DNA of 64,000 nt from positions 1 through 64,000 of the forward strand of contig CAYVRC010000006.1 of the NCBI GenBank assembly GCA_964453205.1, written 5' to 3'. Below, piece after piece: positions 1 to 8,359 of this stretch (position 1 is the stretch's first letter; each line of letters starts with the position of its first letter). Below the pieces are notes generated by a model. That model saw only the letters and a list, made by a program, of their open reading frames with translations. It was not told the origin of the DNA and ran no database searches. The DNA is from Crateriforma sp964453205 (GTDB taxonomy: Bacteria > Planctomycetota > Planctomycetia > Pirellulales > Pirellulaceae). A program made the translations under genes and the position numbers.

Positions 1-178
1 GATAGCTAACTTCGGAAAGGATAAACGCTGAAAGCATCTAAGCGTGAAGCCCGCCTCAAGATCAGGATTCGTAAGTCTTTAAGACGAGAGCCCCCTAGAA
101 GACTACTAGGTTGATAGGCTGGACGTGTAAGCACGGTAACGTGTTAAGCTAACCAGTACTAACGGGCGAATGTTTGGC
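1..178 (+). rRNA. rrl: 23S ribosomal RNA, 3' end (partial)
   Basis: The sequence carries the conserved 3' end of bacterial 23S rRNA: the GAAAGCATCTAAGCG segment near 30-46, GTTGATAGGCTGGACGTGTAAGC near 110-132, and GCTAACCAGTACTAACGGGC near 148-167. The 5' part lies outside the window. The exact 3' end is uncertain by about ten bases. A 5S gene follows about 120 nt downstream in the usual 23S-5S order. Confidence 0.95.
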
Positions 179-300
179 CATCGATATCCCGCACTCGAAT
201 ATGTCAGAATTCATCTGACGCTTCGGAAAGAATCGGTGCTCTTTTTAGTCATCTACCAAACAACACGGCACGTCGGCGGCGAAATATTCGTCGGCGTGTC

Positions 301-412
301 TTTCCGGCGACTATATCGGAAAGGTTATACCTGTTCCCATCCCGAACACAGAAGTCAAGCTTTTCGAGCCGATGATAGTGCACACCAGCGTGAAAGTAGG
401 TATTGCCGGATT
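301..412 (+). rRNA. rrf: 5S ribosomal RNA
   Basis: About 110 nt contain the 5S landmarks CCCATCCCGAACACAGAAGTCAAGC and a late GTGAAAGTAGGTATTGCCGG segment. The terminal helix forms between TCCGGC (303-308) and GCCGGA (405-410). It lies downstream of the 23S 3' end and directly before a strong terminator. No tRNA was seen in the 23S-5S spacer. Confidence 0.93.
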
Positions 413-414
413 TT

Positions 415-454
415 AAAAAAAACCCGAACGGTTCGCCGTTCGGGTTTTTTTTTT
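415..454. terminator. Bidirectional intrinsic terminator between the rRNA operon and rsmE
   Basis: A perfect 9-bp stem, CCCGAACGG (423-431) with CCGTTCGGG (436-444), closes a TTCG tetraloop. It is followed by ten T (445-454) on the plus strand and preceded by eight A (415-422), which form a T-run on the minus strand. It can therefore stop both the rRNA transcript and the convergent rsmE transcript, whose stop codon lies at 468. Confidence 0.93.
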
Positions 455-467
455 GCGCACGCCTGCA

Positions 468-1172
468 TCACGAATGAATCAACAGCGTCGCCATTGCGAT
501 CGCGGCCGTTTCGATCCGATAGATGCGGGGGCCCAGCGAAAACGGTGCGAAACCGTGGTCGACCGCCAGAGTGTATTCTTCACGCGAAAATCCGCCTTCG
601 GGACCGATCAGGACGCTGACATCGAGGGCCGCCGGATCGGAGCCGATTCGCACCGGTTCGCCCGCGGGGTCCGCGATCAGGCGGAGTCGGCTGTCGCAGT
701 TCGCAATGAATGCGTCGCTTTCGATCGGACCCGCGATTTCCATCAGCTCGTTACGTCCGCATTGCTTGCAAGCTTCCACGGTGACGCGTTCCAACTTGGT
801 ACACCAGGACGTGAGCTGGCGATTTCCTTGGGTGCGATCGGTCAGCAAAGGCACCAATCGCTTCACGCCGAGCTCGGTAAGGCGTTCGACCATCGCCTTG
901 GCTCGGTCGCCTTTGGGCAAGGCGGTGGCCACCGTAACGAATCGTTCGGGTTCCCGGCTGACCCCGACGGCCGACTGGGCGTCGCAACAGCAGCCGTTTC
1001 TGGTGGTTTTGACGACAGTGGCGATCGCTTGGCAGCCTTTTCCGTCGAACAATTCGATCGAATCACCGGGTTTCACACGCATGACGCGGTTGGCGTGGGC
1101 GGCTTCGTCGGCGGACAATTCGACGATGCCCCCTGATTCAGGAAGGAAGGGGTGAAAATAACGGCGGGTCAT
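468..1172 (-). CDS. rsmE: 16S rRNA (uracil-1498-N3)-methyltransferase RsmE
   Basis: The 234-residue protein has the length and layout of RsmE. An N-terminal PUA-like domain (about 1-70) contains the HANRVMRVKPGD stretch. A SPOUT trefoil-knot methyltransferase domain follows. The knot and SAM-binding signature appears as IGPEGGFSREE and then LGPRIYRIETAA; many homologues have RTETA instead of RIETAA. Members methylate N3 of U1498 in 16S rRNA of the 30S subunit using SAM. The start is the ATG at 1172, with no obvious Shine-Dalgarno. The gene converges on the rRNA operon and shares its terminator. The pairing of an rRNA modification gene with an rRNA locus may be coincidental. Confidence 0.93.
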   Translation of the reverse strand: MTRRYFHPFLPESGGIVELSADEAAHANRVMRVKPGDSIELFDGKGCQAIATVVKTTRNGCCCDAQSAVGVSREPERFVTVATALPKGDRAKAMVERLTELGVKRLVPLLTDRTQGNRQLTSWCTKLERVTVEACKQCGRNELMEIAGPIESDAFIANCDSRLRLIADPAGEPVRIGSDPAALDVSVLIGPEGGFSREEYTLAVDHGFAPFSLGPRIYRIETAAIAMATLLIHS

Positions 1173-1343
1173 GATTGGTTACTCTGGGAGGCTCGGCTTG
1201 GCCCGGAATCGTGAATCGCACCGGCCCGGGTGAACTCGGGCGGGTTTCCTCGCCCTCCGACGGACTCAAGAGAATCCGAGCAGCGGGCCGATAACCGATT
1301 AGTCGGTGGAAACGGATTTCGAACGTCTTTTTTGGGTTTCGGG

Positions 1344-2135
1344 ATGGATTACTTGAATCATTGGTCGTTGGAATCAAATCCGTTCGGTCGTCGCGAGGCG
1401 AGCCCTTTTTTCGTCGGCACGCCCCAGCGGGAGACGATCGCACGTTTGCACTGTCTGATCTCGGGCGGTTTGATCAGCGGCTTGTTGGTTGCTCAGTCCG
1501 GATGCGGAATGACGACGCTTTTGCAGCACGTTTCGTTGAGTGCGGGTTTCGGGGACACGGCGGTTCAGATGATTCTGACCGGAGGGCGTCCCGGTGATCG
1601 TGACGAAGTCTGGGCACAGATCGCCGGCCAGCTTCGCATCCACGTCGGTTCGGTGAAAGAGCTTGAGACAAAAGTCACCGAGAGCATTCGAAGCCTGTCA
1701 CGACAGGGCGTCAGCACGATCTGGTTGATCGACGACTGCGACGAGATTTCCGCATCGGTGGCCCGAACCCTGGTCCAACAAGATCGGCATTTTTCGGTCG
1801 TCTTGGGCGTCACACCGTCGCAGGCACAGGTCGCTTGTCTGGCGATCGGCCAATGCCCTCTGCGAATGGATCTGACGCCGTTGTCGCTGGAGGATTCGAT
1901 CCGATTCGTTCAGAGCTCGTTGCGACAGGCGATGCGGGTGGTCGCCGCCAGAAACGAATCGGCAGTTTTCTCAGACGCGGCCTTGGTCCGCTTGCACGAA
2001 CTGGGAGAGGGGCGGATGGGCTGGATCGGACGTGTCGCGGAGCTGGCGTTGATGATCGGCGCGGCCCACGGCATCGAGCAGATCGACGTCGACCTGCTCG
2101 AATCGGTGCAAGCGGAGCTGGTTCGAGCCGCTTAG
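1344..2135 (+). CDS. ExeA/TniB-like AAA ATPase-fold protein with a degenerate Walker A motif
   Basis: The 263-residue protein opens with the layout typical of ExeA/GspA-type ATPases: a short N-terminus with NPFGRR, then FFVGTPQRETIARL, then the nucleotide-binding core. The P-loop reads AQSGCGMTT (residues 50-58), so methionine 56 occupies the place of the invariant lysine. A Walker B-like stretch WLIDDCDE follows near residue 130. A C-terminal helical region resembles the AAA lid. The ATG at 1344 was chosen because the protein then starts directly at the conserved region; upstream sequence looks noncoding. Family members couple ATP binding to secretion or transposition, but no secretion or transposase gene is adjacent. 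Function is unknown, and ATP hydrolysis is doubtful without the lysine. Confidence 0.75.
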   Translation: MDYLNHWSLESNPFGRREASPFFVGTPQRETIARLHCLISGGLISGLLVAQSGCGMTTLLQHVSLSAGFGDTAVQMILTGGRPGDRDEVWAQIAGQLRIHVGSVKELETKVTESIRSLSRQGVSTIWLIDDCDEISASVARTLVQQDRHFSVVLGVTPSQAQVACLAIGQCPLRMDLTPLSLEDSIRFVQSSLRQAMRVVAARNESAVFSDAALVRLHELGEGRMGWIGRVAELALMIGAAHGIEQIDVDLLESVQAELVRAA

Positions 2136-2956
2136 CCGTCACGGCGTTTGCCTCCACGTGCCAAAACGGCGTTCATGATCGGTGGCGATAAACGATCGGC
2201 GTAAACGAGGGCTTTGCCGCCCAGGCTGCAAATCACCTCACTTTTTCGCTTGACGATTGCTGCAAGCATGACAGAGGCCACTTTTTCGGGCGTCCAGGAG
2301 CCGATGCTGGCGGAACTTTGATCGGGATCGGTGTCAATCAGCGACTCGAAAAACTCACTGGTCGTCGTGCTGGGACTGACCAAGGTGCATTGAATTCCGC
2401 TTTCGGCCAGCTCCGCTCGCAACGAATCGGTCAGCCCGTGCAAAGCAAATTTGCTGGCGCAGTACTCACTCTTGTCCGCAACGGCGCGATGGCCCAGGAC
2501 ACTGCCGACGTTGCAAAGGACCGGATTGCGTCCCCGCCGCAAAGCGGGGATCGCGTCGCGGGACCAACTGGCGGGCGCAAAAAAGTTGACCTCCATGATT
2601 CGCCGCAGTCGGTCGTCGGTCGCTTTTTCGAAAGGCCCGATCGCACCGATGCCCGCGTTATTGACCAACAGATCCAAACGCCCGTCGCCGAGAGCGGTCG
2701 CCCGCTGGATCGCTTGTCTCCGTACCGCCGGATCGGTGACGTCGCCGACGACCGGATGAATTCGATCCGCACCGCATTGATCGGTCAGATCCTGCAGTCG
2801 CTGGCGACGACGTGCGACGACGACGGTTCGGCAATTTTGCAACGCGAGTAAACGACAGAATTCACGACCCATGCCGCTGCTGGCACCGGTCACGATGGCT
2901 ACCGATCCGTCTGGGTTCCAACGTTGGGCCACGGGAGTCCGATCATTGTAAAACAA
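2132..2956 (-). CDS. Short-chain dehydrogenase/reductase (SDR) family oxidoreductase
   Basis: A classical SDR of 274 residues. The nucleotide-binding motif TGASSGMG is at residues 23-30, NNAG at 99-102, and the catalytic set is Ser152, Tyr165 and Lys169 (YCASK). The Arg pair in VVARRRQRL after the second strand suggests NADP(H) preference. The substrate cannot be told from sequence; the C-terminus resembles the DltE/YbbO-like SDRs acting on lipids or carbonyl compounds. The annotated start is TTG at 2956; an in-frame GTG at 2932 is an alternative. Its stop overlaps the stop of the convergent ATPase-like gene by 4 nt. Confidence 0.88.
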   Translation of the reverse strand: MFYNDRTPVAQRWNPDGSVAIVTGASSGMGREFCRLLALQNCRTVVVARRRQRLQDLTDQCGADRIHPVVGDVTDPAVRRQAIQRATALGDGRLDLLVNNAGIGAIGPFEKATDDRLRRIMEVNFFAPASWSRDAIPALRRGRNPVLCNVGSVLGHRAVADKSEYCASKFALHGLTDSLRAELAESGIQCTLVSPSTTTSEFFESLIDTDPDQSSASIGSWTPEKVASVMLAAIVKRKSEVICSLGGKALVYADRLSPPIMNAVLARGGKRRDG

Positions 2957-3194
2957 GTCTGCACCAAACCCTCAGGATAATCCTTGTCGCACCTGGTGGC
3001 ATCGCCGTTGTTGCTCCACCGCCGGCAAACGACGGAGCGGATGCCGAAAGACGTCGACAAGTCAAGTCAAGAGTCGGGCGGAGTTTCCTTGTCAGGGCGT
3101 GTAGGATATCCAGGGCCCTGAATCACCTGTCCCGCAGCGAACACGGCCCGCAGCGAACGCGGCTCAACCGAAAACCCTTTCAACCCGTTTCGCC

Positions 3195-4340
3195 ATGATT
3201 TATCTGGACCATCACGCCACGACACCCTGCGACGCTCGCGTGGCCGCGGCGATGATGTCTTGGCTGACCGATGATTTCGGCAATCCGCACAGCGATTCCC
3301 ACGAAGCCGGTCGGTTTGCGGCGGCCGCGGTCGGAACCGCCATCGAAAGCATTGCTCGGGGCATTCATGCGCCCGGCGAAAGCGTCGTCATCACCAGCGG
3401 TGCGACCGAAAGCAATCTGTTGGCCATCCGTGGCGTCGTCACGCATCCCAGGCAAAAAAGACGCAAGATCGTCACCGTGGCCACGGAGCACCCGGCCGTT
3501 CTGGACGTCACCGAAGAGCTTCGAAACGACGGGTTCGCCGTCACGGTGGTGGGCGTGGATCCTCACGGTCGGGTCGATCTGGACGCCTTGGAGGCCTCCA
3601 TCGATGATCAGACCGCCATCGTGTCGGTGATGTGGGCCAACAACGAAGTCGGAACCATCGCCCCGATGACCGAGATCGCGCGGCTGACGCATGACCGCGG
3701 AGCTTTGCTGCACAGTGACGCGACGCAAGCCGTCGGACGGATTCCGGTCGACGTCCGGCAAACCGATGTGGATCTGATCAGCGGATCGGCACACAAATTC
3801 TACGGTCCCAAAGGCGTCGGTTTTCTGTCCGTCGGAAACGGCAACCGTCGCGTCCGAATCAAGCCGATCATGACCGGCGGTGGTCAACAACGCGGCCGAC
3901 GCGGCGGAACGATGAATCCGGCCGGCATCGTCGCCATGGCCAAGGCGTTGGAGCTTTGCCGATGCGAAGCAGGCCAAAGTTCCGAGATCGCCCGGCATCG
4001 GGACCTGCTTTGGCAAAGACTGTCCTCGGCGATCGACGGAATGGTTTTGAACGGTCCGTCGCTGGACAGCCCTCATCGCCTGCCGGGCAACTTGAACGTC
4101 TCGCTGCCGGGGGTCGAAGGCGAGGCTTGGATGGCGGCCACACCGGACGTCGCGTTCAGTAGCGGGTCGGCGTGCAGCAGCGTCGATCCGACGCCCAGTC
4201 ATGTGCTGCTGGCGATGGGGCTGAGCGAATCGGAGGCGCGTCGCAGCGTTCGCTTTGGCATCGGCCGCACGACAACCGAAGACGAAATCCTACAGGCGGC
4301 CGACCGACTGATTACCGCGTCCCGGCGATTGAGCCGATGA
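3195..4340 (+). CDS. Cysteine desulfurase, NifS/IscS family
   Basis: A PLP-dependent fold-type I aminotransferase of 381 residues. It begins MIYLDHHATTP as IscS/NifS proteins do. His99 lies in ATEHP, the PLP-binding lysine is Lys201 in SGSAHKFYGPKG, and the persulfide-forming cysteine is Cys327 in the SSGSACSS loop. It should convert L-cysteine to alanine and pass sulfane sulfur to Fe-S cluster or thio-cofactor assembly. No IscU, IscR or tRNA thiolation gene is adjacent, so the IscS/NifS/MnmA-partner roles cannot be separated. The ATG is at 3195. The stop lies only 6 nt from the stop of the convergent thioredoxin-domain gene. Confidence 0.93.
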   Translation: MIYLDHHATTPCDARVAAAMMSWLTDDFGNPHSDSHEAGRFAAAAVGTAIESIARGIHAPGESVVITSGATESNLLAIRGVVTHPRQKRRKIVTVATEHPAVLDVTEELRNDGFAVTVVGVDPHGRVDLDALEASIDDQTAIVSVMWANNEVGTIAPMTEIARLTHDRGALLHSDATQAVGRIPVDVRQTDVDLISGSAHKFYGPKGVGFLSVGNGNRRVRIKPIMTGGGQQRGRRGGTMNPAGIVAMAKALELCRCEAGQSSEIARHRDLLWQRLSSAIDGMVLNGPSLDSPHRLPGNLNVSLPGVEGEAWMAATPDVAFSSGSACSSVDPTPSHVLLAMGLSESEARRSVRFGIGRTTTEDEILQAADRLITASRRLSR

Positions 4341-4346
4341 ACGGGG

Positions 4347-7169
4347 TTAATCCTGATCGCCCGACAGTTCCCGGATCAACTGACGGACTCGGTCGATCAT
4401 CACGTCGCCGCCGCCGATGAACACGGTCGCGATGTTGCCTTCACCGTCAATCACGACCAACTGCGGAATGGACTGGACTTCGTAGCGTTCGGCGACGATG
4501 CCGTCGACGTCCAGGGCGACCTCGGGGCGAATGTTCAATCGCCGCAAACTGGTTCGAATCTTGCCTTCGTCGTCGCTCAAATTGACGGTGACCAATTTCA
4601 CCCGCGTGGGATCGAACTCGGCGATCAAGTCGTCGACTTTGGGCATCGTTTCCATGCACGGCGCACACCAGGAGGCCCAAAAATCCAGTACGACAATTTT
4701 GCCCCGATCGTTGGACAACCGGTAACGATCGCCGTCCAACATGGGCAAATTGACTTCGGGTGCCCGTTGGCCGTTGAGCGTGTGGGCGGGCAGCGGCATT
4801 TCTCCTCGCATCGCCGCCGCGACGACAGGTTCTTTGGCGTGCTTCAAAATCCATTGTTGATAGGAGTCATCCCGCTGCGTCGAACTGATCGCCGTGCCGA
4901 GCAACAATTTCTCGACGTCGGCCAGATGGACGCGGCAGCGGCCGAACACGTCATGAAGCCCGACAACGGCTTCGCCATCGTCGATGCCCGTCGGCAAAAA
5001 CGTGACACGGTTGATCCCGTCCCGCATCACCGCCTGGACGTACTCGGCGAATCGCTGTTGCGGAGCCTCCGACGGTTCCGGTTCCTCCGCGGCCGGTTTG
5101 ACGTCATCGTCCGCCGCGTTTTTGGGCAGATCTTCCGGGTGCAACCATATGATTTGGGTGATCCGTTCACGCGGCAGTTTCATCTCGTCCAAACGTATTT
5201 CGACGCGAATCGAGTCGTCGTCGATCCCCAGGATCCGGCACCGCAACATGTCCCCGTTGGCGGCGACCAACAAGTGAGTCGGCGGGGAATCTTTCTGCAA
5301 ACGCGGCAAGGTCAGCAGGCGTCGTCTTTTGGCGTCCTCCAAAGCCGGCGGCTCCGCGTCGCCGACCAACTCGACGGCCTTGATTTGATCGTGCGTCACC
5401 AACGTCCGACCGCCTTCGCGGGATTGAACAAGCAAGCCCTCGTCGGCCGACCCGATCACCCGACAAGCGAAATGGTCGCCGGAAACCAGAAACAGGTTAC
5501 TCTCGAAATTCGGCGGACGGATTTCCGACATGTCTGGTTGGGCGGCCGGTTCAGTTTTTTTCGCTCGGTCCGTCTTCGAGGCCGACGGCAACTGACTGAT
5601 CACCGCAGCGATTCCGTCGGAAAGACGCGCGGCGGTTTGGCTGCCCAGCGGTTGCCACATCAACGTGGAAAGGCCGGACGCGTCTTTGCCCTTTTCGTCA
5701 TTCACCGATGACTGCTCCGGTGCAACCAGGTGTCCCTTCATGATCTTGCCGGCACGCTCGAACGACGCGACTTTTTCATTCGCGCCCGTCCAAGTCGCCG
5801 ATCGCCAAGTGATCGATCTGACGACCTCCATCGAAATCGCAACGTCCTGATTCGTCACGCTGTGTTTCAACTCCAGTGCGTCTTTGGAAATCGACAGCAA
5901 TCGGCCGCTCCAGCGGGCTCCGTCGCGAAGCAACACCGTGGCCATCGCTTGGGGATCTTTCGGGTCCGAGGAATCGCCGCCGGTTTCACTTTCGTCCACC
6001 GCGGCTTGTGACTTTTCGATGCGAAAGTCGATGCCGGCTAAATTTTTCAGCGAAATTTGTTCTTGGTCGTCACCGGCCACCAACGTCAGTTGCGAATCAC
6101 CGGCCTTCAAGCGAAACGATTGCCCCGTCACGACCCGCGAATCCGCGGTGACAAAGGACAGCTTTGCCGACGCATCGTCTTGGTGCTGCATCTGTTTGCC
6201 GATCCATTTGGCGACTCGCAAGCGTCGCAGGGTGGTTCGACCGTCGCGGTTGGTCAGCATGACGCCCGTTCCCCGATCGTTAACCTCTGGGTCGTCGGCT
6301 TCTCGGTTCGCCTCCGAACCGGTCAGGCGTCCGGCCAAAGTCCCGTCGGGTTCGTAGACCGAGATTTCATCTTTGTCCTGATCCAGGTACACGGTCAGAC
6401 GGACGCTGGAATCGTCCTCCAGCATTGACAAGATGTCCAGATCGGCGGTTCGTTGACGTTCGCGAAAGATCGCCAGGGTTTTGCCGATGCACGTCACGGC
6501 CCAACCGGACGATTCGTCGGGGTGCCTGTTGGGATCACAGCCGAGTGCCAAGTGAAAATTCGGCGTGCCGGTCCACGAGACTTCGAATTCGATGATCGCT
6601 TGCCTGGGAACGCCCAGATCGCCGATCAGCGTCGCGTCGGGACGATCTGAACGCAGGTCGGTTCCGTCCTCGGTCCAACCTTCGTTGTTCCAGTGGTTCG
6701 AGGACCAGTCTTGCAGACCGGCCAAGTGGGCGAAGACCAGTGTCGGATTATCGACGACGCGGTACATCCGCTGGAGTGCGGCGATGGGCACAGACAGTTC
6801 GCCGGCGACGCCGCTGTCGATGACCAACATTTCTTCGCCGGCCGACAACAAGTTGCCGGTGATGAGATCGCCGCTGGATAGTTCAAACGCAAACGTACCG
6901 GTCGGTTCGCCCTGTTCGTTCAGGCGATCGATTTCCAGTTTCTTCAATTTGTCGAACCGGAACGTGAACGGGTCCAGGAAGCCCTCGCCTTGCCACAGCA
7001 ACGACGTTTCGCCCTCGTCGCTCGCCAAGCGGCCTTGGATCGTTTGTCGATCACGCAACGTCAGCACGCCGACGGGACTTTCGGCGACCGAGTGAGCGAC
7101 CGGGTATAAGCAGCAGACGAAAAGCAGACCCCAAAGGCTGCAACGAAAACGGAATCGCATGAATTTCAA
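4347..7169 (-). CDS. Secreted multidomain protein with C-terminal TlpA-type thioredoxin domain
   Basis: The 940-residue protein starts with a signal peptide (about residues 1-29, ending near VAHSVAES). Most of the body consists of several copies of a roughly 50-60-residue beta-rich unit resembling small SH3/Sm-like barrels, for example starting at LTLRDRQTIQGRL, LSSGDLITGNLL, LLRDGARWSGRLL, LVSGDHFACRVI and ANGDMLRCRIL. A lectin-like beta-sandwich region appears between the second and third copies. Residues 802-940 are a thioredoxin domain of the TlpA/ResA kind with WCAPC (Cys835, Cys838) and the cis-proline segment SIPQLVV. It is probably an extracytoplasmic thiol-disulfide protein. It is the last gene of the eight-gene run, and its ATG overlaps the preceding stop by 4 nt (ATGA). 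Confidence 0.85.
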   Translation of the reverse strand: MKFMRFRFRCSLWGLLFVCCLYPVAHSVAESPVGVLTLRDRQTIQGRLASDEGETSLLWQGEGFLDPFTFRFDKLKKLEIDRLNEQGEPTGTFAFELSSGDLITGNLLSAGEEMLVIDSGVAGELSVPIAALQRMYRVVDNPTLVFAHLAGLQDWSSNHWNNEGWTEDGTDLRSDRPDATLIGDLGVPRQAIIEFEVSWTGTPNFHLALGCDPNRHPDESSGWAVTCIGKTLAIFRERQRTADLDILSMLEDDSSVRLTVYLDQDKDEISVYEPDGTLAGRLTGSEANREADDPEVNDRGTGVMLTNRDGRTTLRRLRVAKWIGKQMQHQDDASAKLSFVTADSRVVTGQSFRLKAGDSQLTLVAGDDQEQISLKNLAGIDFRIEKSQAAVDESETGGDSSDPKDPQAMATVLLRDGARWSGRLLSISKDALELKHSVTNQDVAISMEVVRSITWRSATWTGANEKVASFERAGKIMKGHLVAPEQSSVNDEKGKDASGLSTLMWQPLGSQTAARLSDGIAAVISQLPSASKTDRAKKTEPAAQPDMSEIRPPNFESNLFLVSGDHFACRVIGSADEGLLVQSREGGRTLVTHDQIKAVELVGDAEPPALEDAKRRRLLTLPRLQKDSPPTHLLVAANGDMLRCRILGIDDDSIRVEIRLDEMKLPRERITQIIWLHPEDLPKNAADDDVKPAAEEPEPSEAPQQRFAEYVQAVMRDGINRVTFLPTGIDDGEAVVGLHDVFGRCRVHLADVEKLLLGTAISSTQRDDSYQQWILKHAKEPVVAAAMRGEMPLPAHTLNGQRAPEVNLPMLDGDRYRLSNDRGKIVVLDFWASWCAPCMETMPKVDDLIAEFDPTRVKLVTVNLSDDEGKIRTSLRRLNIRPEVALDVDGIVAERYEVQSIPQLVVIDGEGNIATVFIGGGDVMIDRVRQLIRELSGDQD

Positions 7170-8359
7170 CGCTCGTAAATCGGTAGGAAACGATAGTTCA
7201 GGGCCAAAGCCAACAGGGACAACGCGGTCGAGACCGTTTCGCCGTAGCTGCCGTTAAAACTGCCGTCGGTTTGCTGTGTCGCTTTGAGTTTTCGCATCAG
7301 CGCCGTGTTCCATTTCTTCCACGACGCTTCGTCGCCCTGAAACAACGCTTGGGCTTGATAGTAGTTCTGATACTCGACCGACCCCAGGCCGGCACGGCCA
7401 CCGCTGACCAGTCGGGATTGCAGGTATTTCAGTGTTTGTTGGTATTGCGGCAAATCTTTTCGCCGGGCGACGGCGTAGACCAAAGTCGCGATCGAGATTC
7501 GGGCCATGGATTCGTCGAACCCGCCCATGCCGCCGGCGTAAGCGACTTGTCCCGACGGGGACGTCATGCTGACGAAGTACTTGACGGCGCGATCGATCGA
7601 ATCGTCGGGGACTTCGATGCCCGCGTTGCGGGCGGCAAGCAAACCGATCATCACACTGCCGGCGACCGAGGTGTCGGCGTCGTTGCCGCTGGGGTTGTAA
7701 CGCCAAGCGCCGTAGGTGTTCTTCTTTTGCGATGTGACGGCACAGCGAACGGCCAATTCCAACGATTCGGCCAGCGACAGTTTCTTGGAACCGTCCTCGC
7801 CGACCCACAGGTTCCGATCGTCGACCGCACCGTAAGCCTCCGCGATCGCCAGCATCGCGAAACCGTGTTGATACATGCTGCCGCCAAAGAAACCGGTTCG
7901 CTTGTCTTGCTGTGACAAGATGCTTCGCAGGGCTTTACGAATCGGCGTCGCATAGGTTCCGAAGTTGGGATCTTCGCCGGAAGCCAACAGACACATCACG
8001 ACCATCCCGTCGACGCCCGCGCCGCGATAGGATCCCGGCCAACTGCCCTGACGATCTTGTGACTGCACGAGGTAACGCAAGCCGGCGTCGTAGATCTCTC
8101 GCACGTCACGCGGAACACCCTCGCCGGTGCGCAGGTCCAACGGTTGGGCGCGGCACGGGGCGGTCGAGCAAAAGCAAGCGAGCGTCAGGAAGAACGCAGC
8201 GATCAGGTGAGCGCGGTCGTCGATGAACGACTTCGGCCGCCCATTGTCCCGATAAAGATTCGGACGGGAAAAAAAAGACTGCCGCCACGAATGATTTCGA
8301 TTGCGGCCCCTGATCGCTTCGCCGTGGATGACGAGTCTCGTTCGGTCCCAAGAATTCAA
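7166..8359 (-). CDS. Secreted prenyltransferase/squalene-cyclase-type alpha-alpha barrel repeat protein
   Basis: The mature part (about residues 70-397) shows repeats of the terpene-cyclase/prenyltransferase fold, with QDRQGSW and later QTDGSFNGSYGE motifs, and helix pairs spaced about 50 residues apart. The DxDD acid motif of squalene-hopene cyclase was not seen, so a structural or binding role is as likely as catalysis. A hydrophobic signal segment (AAFFLTLACFCSTAPCRAQ) lies near residues 54-72. That is unusually far from the only good start, a TTG at 8359 that overlaps the upstream stop as TTGA; no ATG or GTG lies between. Either the N-terminus is long or a non-standard internal start is used. 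It is translationally coupled to the genes on both sides. Confidence 0.8.
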   Translation of the reverse strand: MNSWDRTRLVIHGEAIRGRNRNHSWRQSFFSRPNLYRDNGRPKSFIDDRAHLIAAFFLTLACFCSTAPCRAQPLDLRTGEGVPRDVREIYDAGLRYLVQSQDRQGSWPGSYRGAGVDGMVVMCLLASGEDPNFGTYATPIRKALRSILSQQDKRTGFFGGSMYQHGFAMLAIAEAYGAVDDRNLWVGEDGSKKLSLAESLELAVRCAVTSQKKNTYGAWRYNPSGNDADTSVAGSVMIGLLAARNAGIEVPDDSIDRAVKYFVSMTSPSGQVAYAGGMGGFDESMARISIATLVYAVARRKDLPQYQQTLKYLQSRLVSGGRAGLGSVEYQNYYQAQALFQGDEASWKKWNTALMRKLKATQQTDGSFNGSYGETVSTALSLLALALNYRFLPIYER

